From Gemmatimonadota bacterium (GTDB taxonomy: Bacteria; Gemmatimonadota; Gemmatimonadetes; Longimicrobiales; Gaopeijiaceae): a stretch of DNA of 56,341 nucleotides. Position 1 is the first letter of the stretch, and every line of letters starts with the position of its first letter. The stretch covers positions 1 to 56,341 of the forward strand of contig SLBA01000045.1 in NCBI GenBank assembly GCA_007126575.1, given 5' to 3'. The notes below the pieces were generated by a model. That model made no database searches. It was not told where the DNA came from and saw nothing but the letters and a program-made list of their open reading frames with translations. Shown piece by piece: positions 7,302 to 15,965 of this stretch. The position numbers and the translations under genes were made by a program.

Positions 7302-9125
7302 GTGCGATCCGACCCTCCCGACACCCCCGTGACCATGCCGACCTCTCGACCGACCCGACCGGGCCTCGCCCTCATGACCCTCGGGGCGCTGCTCGCCCTG
7401 ATGGTGGTGGTGGGGTGCAGTGACTCCCCGGCGGCTCCCGGCCCGGACGACATCGAGTTTTCGGTGGGCCAGATCACCCTGGACGGTCTGGGCGAGGCCA
7501 CCCTGGTGCTCCGGAACCGGGGGGCAGCGCCCGTGGGTCCGGTCGAGTTCATCTCGACCCCCATTCGGGCCGGTTCGGGGTCGGGCGTCCCCGGAGCCGA
7601 GATCCGGGTGTCCCCCGACCAGCTGCCGACCCTGCCGGGGGGCACCGATCGAGAGGTAACCCTTCGACTCCACCCCGGAGACGGGCTCGGAGCCGGTCAG
7701 TACACGTCGACGATCGAGGCCCGTGGGGGAAGCGGTGAGCGCCTCGCCACGCTCGAGGTGGACTTTCGGCTCGCCTGCCCCTCGGACCGGCCCCCGGCGG
7801 CCTCGTTCGAGATTCGGCCTCCCGACACCGAGCTCCGCCGGGGGGATGTGGTCACCCTCGAGGTGGACGCCCTGGACGGTGAGGGGAATCCGATCGCCGA
7901 GCCCTGCGTGACCTGGACGGTCGAGGGAAGCGGCAAAGGACTCGTCACCGGGGACGCGCGCTTCGTGGCGTATTCGACGGGCTCGATCGAGATTGCGGGC
8001 GAGAGCGGCGATGTCCGGCAGACGATCACCCTCAGGGTCGCTCCCCGAGGCGTCGGCGGGGAGCAGTTCACCCTGGTCGGAGAGGGTCTGTTGACCGAGC
8101 AGCACACCTCGGACCTGTGGCTCTGGGAGGACATCGCGTACACGGGTACCTGGGGTCAGCGGAGCGGCCCCGAGGGTCTTCGCTTCGGGAACAGCCTCCA
8201 CGCCTGGGACATCTCGGATCCCGAGGCGCCCATGAAAACGCACACCGTGCAGGTCGACGCCCGGACCGTGAACGATGTCAAGATCCGCGACGACGGCCAG
8301 ATCGCGGTGATGACCCACGAGAACTCCAACGACGGGCTGAACGGGGTCACCCTGCTCGACATGACCGACCCGACCCGGCCCGAGCCGATCACCCGCTTCA
8401 CCGACGGGCTCCAGGCCGGGATCCACAACGTCTGGATCGAGGGGGACCACGTCTACCTGGTGGTCAACGGGACCGGCAACGGGCTGCGGGTGCTCGACAT
8501 CTCGGTCCCGGCCGACCCGCAGGTGGTGGCGTCCTTCTACGGCGGATCGAGCTTCCTGCACGACGTGTACGTGCGCGACGGTCTCGCCTTCCTCTCGCAC
8601 TGGGATGCCGGGCTGATCATCCTGGATGTGGGGCACGGCATGGCCGGTGGGGCGCCCGACAACCCGGTCGAGGTGGGGCGCACCACCACGACCGGCGGGC
8701 GGACCCACAACGCCTGGTACTGGCCCGAGACCGGGTACGTCTTCGTGGGCGAAGAGAACTTCACGAGACCCGGGACCATGCACGTGATCGACGCCAGGGA
8801 TCTGACCAACCCGAAGGAGGTGGCGACCTTCGAGGTACCGGGCCAGACCCCGCACAACTTCTGGCTCGACGAGGACCGCGGGATCCTCTATCTGGCCTGG
8901 TACGGGCAGGGGCTGCGGGCCCTCGACGTGACGGGCGAGCTGCTCGGCGCCCTCGACCGACAGGGGCGCGAGATCGCCGAGGGGATGTACGGGGACCGCA
9001 GGACGTCGGGGCTCTGCACCGGCGCCCCGACCGTCACCTGCACCTGGGCGCCCCAGCTCCATCGCGGGCTGGTGTTCGTGTCCGACATGAACAGCGGGCT
9101 GCGGGTCATTCGGCCGGAGTTCTGA
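7302..9125 (+). CDS. LVIVD-repeat lipoprotein with N-terminal beta domains (propeller module copy 1)
   Basis: Surface lipoprotein of 607 aa, lipobox VVVGC (Cys39). GTG at 7302 follows GTAGGAGGGTAA, an excellent ribosome site; ATG at 7335 is an alternative. Residues 50-250 look like two Ig-like beta domains. The rest is a propeller made of repeats ending in ...LRVLDIS, LIILDVG, MHVIDAR, LRALDVT, the LVIVD-repeat signature, each preceded by H-N/D-x-W/Y. The segment QVDARTVNDVK is nearly identical in the paralogue at 51017-53134. A YncE-like lipoprotein gene follows after 2 bases in both places. LVIVD proteins have no established biochemical role. Confidence 0.85.
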   Translation: MRSDPPDTPVTMPTSRPTRPGLALMTLGALLALMVVVGCSDSPAAPGPDDIEFSVGQITLDGLGEATLVLRNRGAAPVGPVEFISTPIRAGSGSGVPGAEIRVSPDQLPTLPGGTDREVTLRLHPGDGLGAGQYTSTIEARGGSGERLATLEVDFRLACPSDRPPAASFEIRPPDTELRRGDVVTLEVDALDGEGNPIAEPCVTWTVEGSGKGLVTGDARFVAYSTGSIEIAGESGDVRQTITLRVAPRGVGGEQFTLVGEGLLTEQHTSDLWLWEDIAYTGTWGQRSGPEGLRFGNSLHAWDISDPEAPMKTHTVQVDARTVNDVKIRDDGQIAVMTHENSNDGLNGVTLLDMTDPTRPEPITRFTDGLQAGIHNVWIEGDHVYLVVNGTGNGLRVLDISVPADPQVVASFYGGSSFLHDVYVRDGLAFLSHWDAGLIILDVGHGMAGGAPDNPVEVGRTTTTGGRTHNAWYWPETGYVFVGEENFTRPGTMHVIDARDLTNPKEVATFEVPGQTPHNFWLDEDRGILYLAWYGQGLRALDVTGELLGALDRQGREIAEGMYGDRRTSGLCTGAPTVTCTWAPQLHRGLVFVSDMNSGLRVIRPEF

Positions 9126-9127
9126 GG

Positions 9128-10165
9128 GTGCGCAGGCCGTGGGCGGCCCTGGGGCTGGTGTCGATCCTGCTCGTCGCGTCGTGCGCCGGGGAGCCCGAGG
9201 GCGAGGGGGCGCGGCTCCTGGTGGCCTCGGGCTTCACCGACCAGGTCTTCGTGCTCGACCCCGAAAGCGGTGCAGTGCTGGACTCGGTCGCGATCAGAGG
9301 CCGGCCCTTCGCCCGCGACGAGCCGCACGCGATCGCCGTGTCCCCCGAGGGGGACCGGTGGTACCTGACGCTGGCCCACGGGGAGCCCGAGCTGCAGGTG
9401 TTCGAGCGGCCGGGCCATCGCCTGATCGGCGCGCTGCGCCTTCCGATGGGGGGCGCGGCCCGCATCGGGCTCACACCGGATGGACGGATCGCCTTTGTCC
9501 CGGACTTCGGCCGCAGCGCCGGGGATGAGCCGGGCGAGGTGGCGCGGATCCGGACCCGGACCCTCGAGATCACCCACCAGGTGCGAGTCTGCCCCGCCCC
9601 CCACGATGCCCGGGTGGATCCGACCGGAGAGCTCGTGCTCGTGGCCTGCGCCTTCGGATCCGAGGTGGTGCTCCTTTCGGCCGCCGACCTGAGCGAGCTG
9701 GGGCGGGTCTCGATCGGCGACGGGATGATGCCGATGCCGATGAACGTGGCCTGGTCACCGGATGGGGACCGGGCCTGGGTGACGCTGATGGGCGGGGACC
9801 GGATCGTCGAGATCGACCGCGAGGGGAGGCTCGTGCGGTCGGTGGATGCCGGGCCCCAGCCGACCTCGCTTCTGGCGACTCCGGACGGGCGGCGGCTCCT
9901 CGTCACGAACCGGCAGGGGCGCTCGCTGTCGATCTTCCATCTGCCCGGACTCGAGCTCGAACTCGAGGTGCCGCTGGGCGATGCCCCACACCCGCAGGGT
10001 ATCGCGATCGACCCCACGGGCCGGCATGCCTGGATCAGCTACGAGGGCGAGGTGGGGGGGCTGGGAGGCGTGGTCGCGGTCGAGATCGACTCGGGCGAGC
10101 TCCTCTGGCGCACCCCGGTCGGAGCCTTCGTGCTGGGGGTGGCGTGGGCGCCCGCCCTGCCCTGA
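9128..10165 (+). CDS. YncE-like beta-propeller lipoprotein
   Basis: Predicted lipoprotein of 345 aa with lipobox LVASC (Cys19). GTG at 9128 is used because it lies 2 bases after the LVIVD stop and begins the signal peptide; the frame is open far upstream only as a shadow of the LVIVD gene. The mature part is a seven-bladed YncE/cytochrome-d1-type propeller with repeated blade motifs such as AIAVSPEGDRWYLTL, NVAWSPDGDRAWVTL and LLATPDGRRLLVTN. Enzymatic residues are not evident. It is tightly coupled to the LVIVD gene and ends against the convergent msrB gene, one base between stops. Likely role: ligand or partner binding at the cell surface. Confidence 0.8.
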   Translation: MRRPWAALGLVSILLVASCAGEPEGEGARLLVASGFTDQVFVLDPESGAVLDSVAIRGRPFARDEPHAIAVSPEGDRWYLTLAHGEPELQVFERPGHRLIGALRLPMGGAARIGLTPDGRIAFVPDFGRSAGDEPGEVARIRTRTLEITHQVRVCPAPHDARVDPTGELVLVACAFGSEVVLLSAADLSELGRVSIGDGMMPMPMNVAWSPDGDRAWVTLMGGDRIVEIDREGRLVRSVDAGPQPTSLLATPDGRRLLVTNRQGRSLSIFHLPGLELELEVPLGDAPHPQGIAIDPTGRHAWISYEGEVGGLGGVVAVEIDSGELLWRTPVGAFVLGVAWAPALP

Positions 10166-10166
10166 T

Positions 10167-10616
10167 TCAATCTCCGTCGCGGTCGCCTTCGACCAGCTCC
10201 AGCGCCGCCGAGTTCAGGCAGTAGCGGAGACCGGTCGGCTCCGGCCCGTCGGGAAAGACGTGCCCCAGGTGGGCGTCGCACACCGCGCAGAGCGCCTCGG
10301 TGCGGCGCATGAAGAAGCTGCGATCCTCGCGCTCCGCCACATGCGACGGATCCACCGGCTTCCAGAAGGAGGGCCAGCCGGTCCCCGACTCGAACTTGGT
10401 CTCCGACGAGAAGAGGGGCGTTGAGCAGCAACGGCAGCGGTAGACGCCCGAGGCCTTGGTGTCCCAGTAGGCTCCCGTGAAGGCGCGCTCCGTTCCACCC
10501 TTTCGAGCGATCCGAAACTCCTCGTCGGTGAGCTCGGCCTTCCACTCCTCGTCGGTGCGCTCCACCCGCCTGGGGGGCGGATCGGCCTCGGGCGTCTCCT
10601 TCTTCCGGCCGAACAT
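10167..10616 (-). CDS. msrB: Peptide-methionine (R)-S-oxide reductase MsrB
   Basis: Reduces methionine-R-sulfoxide in proteins, with thioredoxin as the usual partner. The 149-aa protein has the catalytic Cys133 in LRYCLNSAAL, the GTGWPSFW substrate motif, and both zinc cysteine pairs (CRCC and CAVC), so it is the zinc-containing form. The N-terminus (MFGRKK followed by an acidic/Pro stretch) is cytoplasmic, with no signal peptide. ATG at 10616 overlaps the stop of the cyclophilin gene as TGATG, so the two stress/folding genes are coupled. It is the last gene of the long operon that starts with the LeuA-like gene. Confidence 0.94.
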   Translation of the reverse strand: MFGRKKETPEADPPPRRVERTDEEWKAELTDEEFRIARKGGTERAFTGAYWDTKASGVYRCRCCSTPLFSSETKFESGTGWPSFWKPVDPSHVAEREDRSFFMRRTEALCAVCDAHLGHVFPDGPEPTGLRYCLNSAALELVEGDRDGD

Positions 10617-11095
10617 CAGCCGTCTCCGGCGCCGTCCACCCGTACGCTCTTCATGACGACCTCGTTCTTCGGCCGATCGCCCCGACCGGTCTCGACGGAG
10701 CCGATCTCGCGAACGACATCCATCCCGTCGACCACCCTGCCGAATACGGCATGCCGGTTGTCGAGCCAGGGGGTCTCGGCGAGGGTCACGAAGAACTGCG
10801 AGCCGCCGGTGTTGGGGCCCGCGTTGGCCATCGAGAGGATCCCGGCGGTGTCGTGGGTGAGCTCCGGGTGGAATTCGTCGTCGATCTGATAGCCCGGTCC
10901 ACCGCGTCCGGTCCCCTCCGGACACCCTCCCTGGATCATGAAGCCCTCGATCACCCGGTGAAAGGGAATGCCGTCGTAGAAGCCCTTCTCGACGAGGGAG
11001 ACGAAGTTCCCCGTAGTCTCGGGGGCGCGCGCCTCGAAGAGTTCGGCCGTGAAGCTGCCGAGGTTGGTCTCGATGGTCACCGTGCGATTAGCCAT
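10616..11095 (-). CDS. Peptidyl-prolyl cis-trans isomerase, cyclophilin type
   Basis: Cyclophilin of 159 aa that speeds proline isomerisation during protein folding. The family signatures are clear: FHRVIEGFMIQGGCPEGTGRGG, split here as FHRVIEGFMIQGG and EGTGRGGPGY, then LSMANAGPNTGGSQFF and HAVFGRVVDGMDVV. No signal peptide is present, so it acts in the cytoplasm. ATG at 11095 has GGAG about 7 bases upstream. The longer open frame to 11269 is low complexity. It overlaps msrB by one base. Confidence 0.94.
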   Translation of the reverse strand: MANRTVTIETNLGSFTAELFEARAPETTGNFVSLVEKGFYDGIPFHRVIEGFMIQGGCPEGTGRGGPGYQIDDEFHPELTHDTAGILSMANAGPNTGGSQFFVTLAETPWLDNRHAVFGRVVDGMDVVREIGSVETGRGDRPKNEVVMKSVRVDGAGDG

Positions 11096-11181
11096 GAATC
11101 TCCTGTTCGCTGGATGGGGATCGGCCGGATGGCGGCCGAGGGGCCGGTCGTGGGTCCGGCGTCTTCGGTTCGGCAATACCG

Positions 11182-11757
11182 CTAAGGACCCGAAGTCGTT
11201 CCCGGACGCGGGACGATCCGACACTCCCGCTGGAGAAATTCCCAGAACCGGGTGCACGACCCGTCCCACTCGTAGCGGACGGCGGCCACGTCGGGGACCG
11301 AGAAGACGGTGCCGTTCAGCTGGCTGAGCAGGTGGGCGCTCCCCGCCGAGGTCGAGGCGTTGGGCAGACGCGTGCCGATCTCGCGAAAGTCGACGACCGC
11401 GGTGTCGCCGACGAAGTCGACCGAGCGGAGCAGGTCGGTGGTCTCTTCCGAGAAGAACGAGGTGATGCCCTCGGCCGCCTCCTCGTCGGTGGGTCCGCGC
11501 AGGAGCTCCTCGAGGGTGAGCCGGACCAGGTCGGCGCGACTCGGTGCCTCGTCGCCGAGGGGCAGCCGGACCCGCCGCACGACCGTGACCGGCTCCTCGC
11601 CGCGCGTGAAGGTCAGCGACAGCCCGATGTCGAGCTCGGGCGAGGCGGCGGGCTCACTGCCCGGAAGCGGCTCCGGGGGCGGCGGCCCATCGCCCCCGCA
11701 CCCCGCGAGCGCCACGAGTAGCCCCAGGCACCCCGCCACTCGCACGAGCGCGCTCAC
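11182..11757 (-). CDS. GerMN-domain lipoprotein
   Basis: Predicted lipoprotein of 191 aa: GTG start at 11757, hydrophobic segment, lipobox ALAGC (Cys20), then a Pro/Glu-rich linker. The C-terminal about 130 residues match a GerMN domain, including the helix [17 protein letters not shown] and the strand [10 protein letters not shown]. GerMN domains occur in spore germination proteins and in envelope lipoproteins of many non-sporulating bacteria, where they are thought to bind ligands at the cell wall. It overlaps the SDR stop as GTGA, so it is translated together with that gene. Confidence 0.8.
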   Translation of the reverse strand: MSALVRVAGCLGLLVALAGCGGDGPPPPEPLPGSEPAASPELDIGLSLTFTRGEEPVTVVRRVRLPLGDEAPSRADLVRLTLEELLRGPTDEEAAEGITSFFSEETTDLLRSVDFVGDTAVVDFREIGTRLPNASTSAGSAHLLSQLNGTVFSVPDVAAVRYEWDGSCTRFWEFLQRECRIVPRPGTTSGP

Positions 11758-12671
11758 AGGATGTAGCCGGCGTCGACGGGGAGCACGACGCCCGTGATGT
11801 GGCGGGCGGCCTCGGAGCAGAGGAAGATCACGGCGCCCGCCACGTCCTGCGGATCGCCCAGTCGCCCCAGCGCGCTGCGCTCGCGGGCCTTGTCGAGGAT
11901 CTCGGAGGGGACCCGCTCTGTGAGCTGCGTGGTCCGGATGTAGCCCGGCGCCACCGCGTTCACATTCACATTCGAGGGCCCGAGCTCGATCGCCGCGCTC
12001 CTCGTCAGCCCCAGCAGCCCCGCCTTCGACGCCGCGTAGTTGGCGAGGCCGAACTCGCTGCGGAACGCGTGCACCGACGAGATGTTGACGACCTTGCCGA
12101 ACTCCTGGGCTCGGAAGTGGGGGGCGACGGCCCGCAGGAAGTGGAAGGCCCCGGTCAGGTTCGTGCGGAGCACATCGTCCCACTCCTCGTCCTCCATCCG
12201 CCAGAGGGCCCCGTCCCGTCCGATCCCCGCGTTGTTGACGAGGATGTGAAGGCCTCCCAGCTCCCGAACGACCTCTTCGACGAACCAGCCCACCCCCTCG
12301 GAGTCCCCGCAGTCGACCGCGCGGTGGAGGACGCGGACTCCGTAGCCTTCGAGCTCGGTCGACACCTGGTCCGCCTGGGCGCGGGACTCCTCGCCCTCGT
12401 CCAGGAAGTTGAAGGCCACATGCACACCGGAACGGGCGAGCGCCACCGCGACCGCTCGCCCGATCCCGCTGGATCCGCCGGTGACGATCGCGACCCGGCC
12501 CCGAAGCCCTCCCACGGTAAGCTGACCCCTCGGTTCGGTGTCGGCCTCGACCTCTTCGAGTAGCTGCTCGACCGCGGGCGTCGATCGGCCCGGGCGGGGC
12601 ATGGTCTCGCTTCGGCGATCCTCTTCGCGGGACCAGTCGGCGGACGGGGGCGCGTTGTCGGGTTCGGTCAT
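11754..12671 (-). CDS. Short-chain dehydrogenase/reductase, 3-oxoacyl-ACP-reductase-like
   Basis: NAD(P)H-dependent reductase of the classical SDR family, FabG-like. The 305-aa chain has a 50-residue polar extension, then the Rossmann motif [12 protein letters not shown], catalytic Ser in NISSVHAF and YAASK, ending with the [10 protein letters not shown] strand typical of FabG relatives. A later start at Met24 would shorten the extension. It follows phoU by 17 bases. The substrate cannot be read from sequence; a fatty-acid or polyhydroxyalkanoate step is the usual guess for such proteins. Confidence 0.88.
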   Translation of the reverse strand: MTEPDNAPPSADWSREEDRRSETMPRPGRSTPAVEQLLEEVEADTEPRGQLTVGGLRGRVAIVTGGSSGIGRAVAVALARSGVHVAFNFLDEGEESRAQADQVSTELEGYGVRVLHRAVDCGDSEGVGWFVEEVVRELGGLHILVNNAGIGRDGALWRMEDEEWDDVLRTNLTGAFHFLRAVAPHFRAQEFGKVVNISSVHAFRSEFGLANYAASKAGLLGLTRSAAIELGPSNVNVNAVAPGYIRTTQLTERVPSEILDKARERSALGRLGDPQDVAGAVIFLCSEAARHITGVVLPVDAGYIL

Positions 12672-12688
12672 GAGCAGGCGCCTCGAGG

Positions 12689-13372
12689 TCAGGGGGAGGG
12701 GAAGGTCTCGGGTTGATGTCGGATCACCTGGCCCTCGACGAGAAAGACGGTCTCTTCCGCGATGTTCGTCGCGAGATCGGCGACCCGTTCGAGGGACTGG
12801 GACACGTGGATCAGCTCCAGGGCGGGCGAGATCCGCCGGGGATCCTCGAGCATGTGGCTCACCAGGATCCGATGCGAGGCCGTGCGCAGATCGTCCATGG
12901 CGTCGTCGCGGGCCCGAACGCTGCGGGCCAACTCGGGATCCTTCGTCGTGAAGGAACGAAGCGCCTGGGCCAGCATTTCGGGGGCGAGCCCGGTCATCTC
13001 CTCGAGCTGCGGAAAGGCCGGAACGGGACGAAGCTCAGCCAGCCTGAGCGTCGCGTTCGCGATCTTCACCGAATGGTCTCCTACCCGCTCCAGGTCGTTC
13101 GAGATCTTGAGCGTCGCGAGGATCTGCCGCAAATCGATCGCCATGGGCTGCTCGAGCGCCAGGATCTCGAGAGAGGCCTCGTCGATCCCGACCTCGAGGG
13201 AATCGACCACCGCGTCGCCCGCGATGACCCGCCTCGCACCGTCGGCCGAGCGGCCGCGCAGCGCGTCGAGAGCGGTCGCCAGAAGCGCCTCGGTTTCGCC
13301 CGCCATTTCGAGCAGGCGGGCCTGCAGGGCGTCCATCCGGTCCTGAAAGGGGCGTTTGGCTGCCTGATTCAT
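12689..13372 (-). CDS. phoU: Phosphate signalling protein PhoU
   Basis: Cytoplasmic negative regulator of the PhoR/PhoB phosphate response; the 227-aa length is typical. Two PhoU repeats are visible, each with the metal-binding E-x-x-x-D type helix: [15 protein letters not shown] and [15 protein letters not shown]. The phosphate start-signal comes from the PstSCAB transporter in other bacteria, but no pst genes are in this window. ATG at 13372 ([10 protein letters not shown]) is chosen over the open extension to 13537, which is low complexity. It is downstream of phoR with an 85-base gap. Confidence 0.93.
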   Translation of the reverse strand: MNQAAKRPFQDRMDALQARLLEMAGETEALLATALDALRGRSADGARRVIAGDAVVDSLEVGIDEASLEILALEQPMAIDLRQILATLKISNDLERVGDHSVKIANATLRLAELRPVPAFPQLEEMTGLAPEMLAQALRSFTTKDPELARSVRARDDAMDDLRTASHRILVSHMLEDPRRISPALELIHVSQSLERVADLATNIAEETVFLVEGQVIRHQPETFPSP

Positions 13373-13457
13373 GCCGCGACTCCCGGCCGGAGGTGGGGAC
13401 AGGACGAGAGACGAATGGTACCATCCCGTGACCTCCGGGAACAGAGGCCGACGTCGG

Positions 13458-15188
13458 TCAGCCGCCCTCGACGCGAGGCAGGGTGAAGTGGATTTCGGTC
13501 CCCTGCCCCAGCTGGCTCTGGGCTCCCACCTCGCCACCCATCGACTGGACCAGGTGACGCACGATCGCCAGGCCGAGCCCGGTCCCGCCGGCCCCCCGAT
13601 CCCGTCCGGCGTCGACCCGGTAGAAGCGCTCGAAGATCCGGGGGAGGGAGGTCGAGGGGATCCCGACGCCGTCGTCGCGCACCGAAACCCGCAGTTCGGG
13701 ACCCCTCGGTTCGATGGTCACTTCGAGGGAGCCACCCTCGGGGGTGAAGCGAAGCGCGTTGTCGAAGAGGTTCCGGAAGATCTGCTGCAGCGCACGCGAG
13801 TCGCCGAGCGCGACCCCATCACCCTGGATCGAGAAGCGGATCGGGGCCTCGGTGTCGAGGAGTCCGATCTCTTTCCAGGCCTCGCGGGCCACCGGAGCGA
13901 CCTCGACCTCTTCTTCGACGATCGTCCATGCGCCCGCCTCGAGCCGGGAAAGGTCGAGCAGGTCGTCGACCAGGTTCTGGAGCCGAATCGTGTTCTTGCG
14001 GATCGAGTTCAGGAACTCCTGCTGCAGCGGCTCGGGGGTGTCTCCATCAAGCAGGGTCTCGGCGAAGCCGCGCATCGAGGTCAGGGGGGTCTTGAGCTCG
14101 TGCGAGGCGTTGGCGACGAAGTCCCTGCGGATCTTCTCCATCCGGCGGAGCTCGCTCACGTCGAGAAGCGTGATGACCGCACCCCCGTCGTCGAGCAGGT
14201 GCGCCGAGGTCAGAAGATGGCGTCCCCCCATCTCGAACTCCCGAGGGGGAAGGGGAAGCAGCACGGACTCCTCGAGGAAATCCCGCAGCCCGGGGTTTCG
14301 GACCAGGGTCCCGATCGGCGCGAAGGGCACCGGCTGCGTGACCTCGAGAAAGTCTCGGGCTGCGCGGTTCATCCGGAACACGCGCGCATCCACGGTCAGC
14401 GCGATGACCCCCTCGGCGATCGAGTCGACCAGGGCGAGCACTTCGGCGCGCTCTCCCTCGAGCTCGCGCATGCGTCCGCGGAACTCCCCGGCCACCCGTT
14501 CCAGCGCCTGCCCCAGCGGCTGGAGGTCGGCCGAGAGGTTCTCGGAGGGCGGGAGGGAATCGAAGGCTCCATCCGCCAATGCGTGGACGCCCCGCTCGAG
14601 CGATTCGGTCGAGCGCGTGAAGCCCCGGGCCAGCATCGAGGCGCCCCCCAGGAGAAGGAGGAGCCCCAGGGCCGCGACCAGGTAGACGAGCCGCCGCTGG
14701 CTCTCGATCGCTCCCTGGACCGGAGCCAGCGAGAGCCCCAGGCGGAGCACCACGGGACCCCCGGCGAACTCGGTGAGCACCGCCCCGTAGACGAGCTCCT
14801 CGCCGACCGTGGCACTGAAGCGTCGCACCATCTCGTCGCGGCCTTCGAGCGCGGCCTGAATCTCGGGACGACCCGCATGGTTCGCCATGTTCGTGACATC
14901 ACCGCCCGGCACCCCCGAATCGCCGAGCACCGTGCCGTCGGGGGCCACGAGGGTGACCCGGGTGCCCAGGCGCGCGGCCAGTTCGAGGGCCACGACCGCC
15001 GGATCCGGTGAAAGGCCCACACCCGTCGAAAGTACGGATTCGGCCAGGTCCAGCTCCCGCTCGAGGCGCTCGCCCTCGCGGTCGAGGAGGGGAGTCTCGA
15101 CGATCGGCCCCCCGATGAGCACGATCGCCGCGAGCGCCCCGATCAGGACCGGGATCGAGAAGAGGAGGTACCGGGAACGAAGCGTCAC
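13458..15188 (-). CDS. phoR: Phosphate-regulon sensor histidine kinase PhoR
   Basis: Membrane sensor kinase of 576 aa. Helix 1 (about 7-28) and helix 2 (about 167-187) enclose a periplasmic region of roughly 135 residues. HAMP-like and PAS regions follow (about 190-345). The dimerisation/phosphotransfer motif ASHELKTPL has His363, and the kinase ATP site shows NLFDNALRFTP, DDGVGIP and GTGLGLAIV. It is encoded 7 bases after phoB. The large periplasmic region is longer than in E. coli PhoR and resembles the PhoR of Gram-positive and Bacteroidota types, so direct sensing is possible. Confidence 0.92.
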   Translation of the reverse strand: MTLRSRYLLFSIPVLIGALAAIVLIGGPIVETPLLDREGERLERELDLAESVLSTGVGLSPDPAVVALELAARLGTRVTLVAPDGTVLGDSGVPGGDVTNMANHAGRPEIQAALEGRDEMVRRFSATVGEELVYGAVLTEFAGGPVVLRLGLSLAPVQGAIESQRRLVYLVAALGLLLLLGGASMLARGFTRSTESLERGVHALADGAFDSLPPSENLSADLQPLGQALERVAGEFRGRMRELEGERAEVLALVDSIAEGVIALTVDARVFRMNRAARDFLEVTQPVPFAPIGTLVRNPGLRDFLEESVLLPLPPREFEMGGRHLLTSAHLLDDGGAVITLLDVSELRRMEKIRRDFVANASHELKTPLTSMRGFAETLLDGDTPEPLQQEFLNSIRKNTIRLQNLVDDLLDLSRLEAGAWTIVEEEVEVAPVAREAWKEIGLLDTEAPIRFSIQGDGVALGDSRALQQIFRNLFDNALRFTPEGGSLEVTIEPRGPELRVSVRDDGVGIPSTSLPRIFERFYRVDAGRDRGAGGTGLGLAIVRHLVQSMGGEVGAQSQLGQGTEIHFTLPRVEGG

Positions 15189-15195
15189 GGGTCGA

Positions 15196-15933
15196 TCAAT
15201 CCACGCCCTCGGGGACCTTCAACCGGTACCCGAACCCACGGACGGTCTCGACCCAATCCCCCAGGTCACCGAGCTTCGACCGGAGCCGGCGGACATGCAT
15301 GTCGACGGTGCGGGTCTGGATCCGATCCGCCACTTCCGATTCGACGTCCCATGCGCGCTCGAGCAGCTGCCGCCGGCTCTGGGTCCGTCCGCGTCGCTCC
15401 AGGAGCGCCTGCAGGAGTCGGAACTCGGTCGGGGTGAGGTTCAGCTCCTCGCCGTCGAGCGTCACCTCGTGGGCCGTCACATCGACCGAGAGCCGTCCGG
15501 CACGCAGGAGGCGCCCCCCGGCGTCCGCACCGGGCGCATCGGACCTGCGCAGGATCGACTGCACGCGCAGCACCAGTTCGCGCGGGGAGAAGGGCTTCGT
15601 CAGGTAGTCGTCGGCCCCGAGTTCGAGGCCCTCGATCCGGTCCTCCTGCTCCCGACGGGCCGTGAGGATCAGGACGGGAAGATTCCGGGTCGAGTCTTCG
15701 GAACGGAGGCTGCGCAGGACCTCGTCGCCCGACAGCCCCGGCAGCATCCGGTCCAGGACGAGAAGATCCGGCTGCTCCCGGTCGATCGCCGCAAGCCCCT
15801 GATCGCCAGTCGACGCCGTTTCGACCCGGAAGCCCTCCCGGGTCAACTGGTAGGCGATGAGGGCTGCGATGTCGGGCTCGTCCTCAACGACCAGGACCCG
15901 GGGGGCGGAACTCGTCTCGTTGGTGGCGCTCAT
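15196..15933 (-). CDS. phoB: Phosphate-regulon response regulator PhoB (OmpR/PhoB family)
   Basis: Winged-helix response regulator of 245 aa. The receiver domain has the acidic pocket VVEDEPD, phospho-acceptor Asp61 in LLVLDRMLPG and Lys113 in LTKPF. The C-terminal OmpR-type domain has LTPTEFRLL and the recognition region TRTVDMHVRRLRSKLG. ATG at 15933 is preceded by GAGAGA; an in-frame ATG at 15960 is also possible. The phoR and phoU genes follow directly, which identifies the system. Its target sites may be the GTAAC repeats between 17387 and 17499. Confidence 0.93.
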   Translation of the reverse strand: MSATNETSSAPRVLVVEDEPDIAALIAYQLTREGFRVETASTGDQGLAAIDREQPDLLVLDRMLPGLSGDEVLRSLRSEDSTRNLPVLILTARREQEDRIEGLELGADDYLTKPFSPRELVLRVQSILRRSDAPGADAGGRLLRAGRLSVDVTAHEVTLDGEELNLTPTEFRLLQALLERRGRTQSRRQLLERAWDVESEVADRIQTRTVDMHVRRLRSKLGDLGDWVETVRGFGYRLKVPEGVD

Positions 15934-15965
15934 GATCTCTCTCAGGACGACTGTGTTCATGGGTC

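Noticed and set aside
7083-9062. 659-codon minus-strand frame over the LVIVD gene
   Set aside because: Repetitive Val/Gly/Arg/His-rich antisense shadow of the LVIVD lipoprotein gene.
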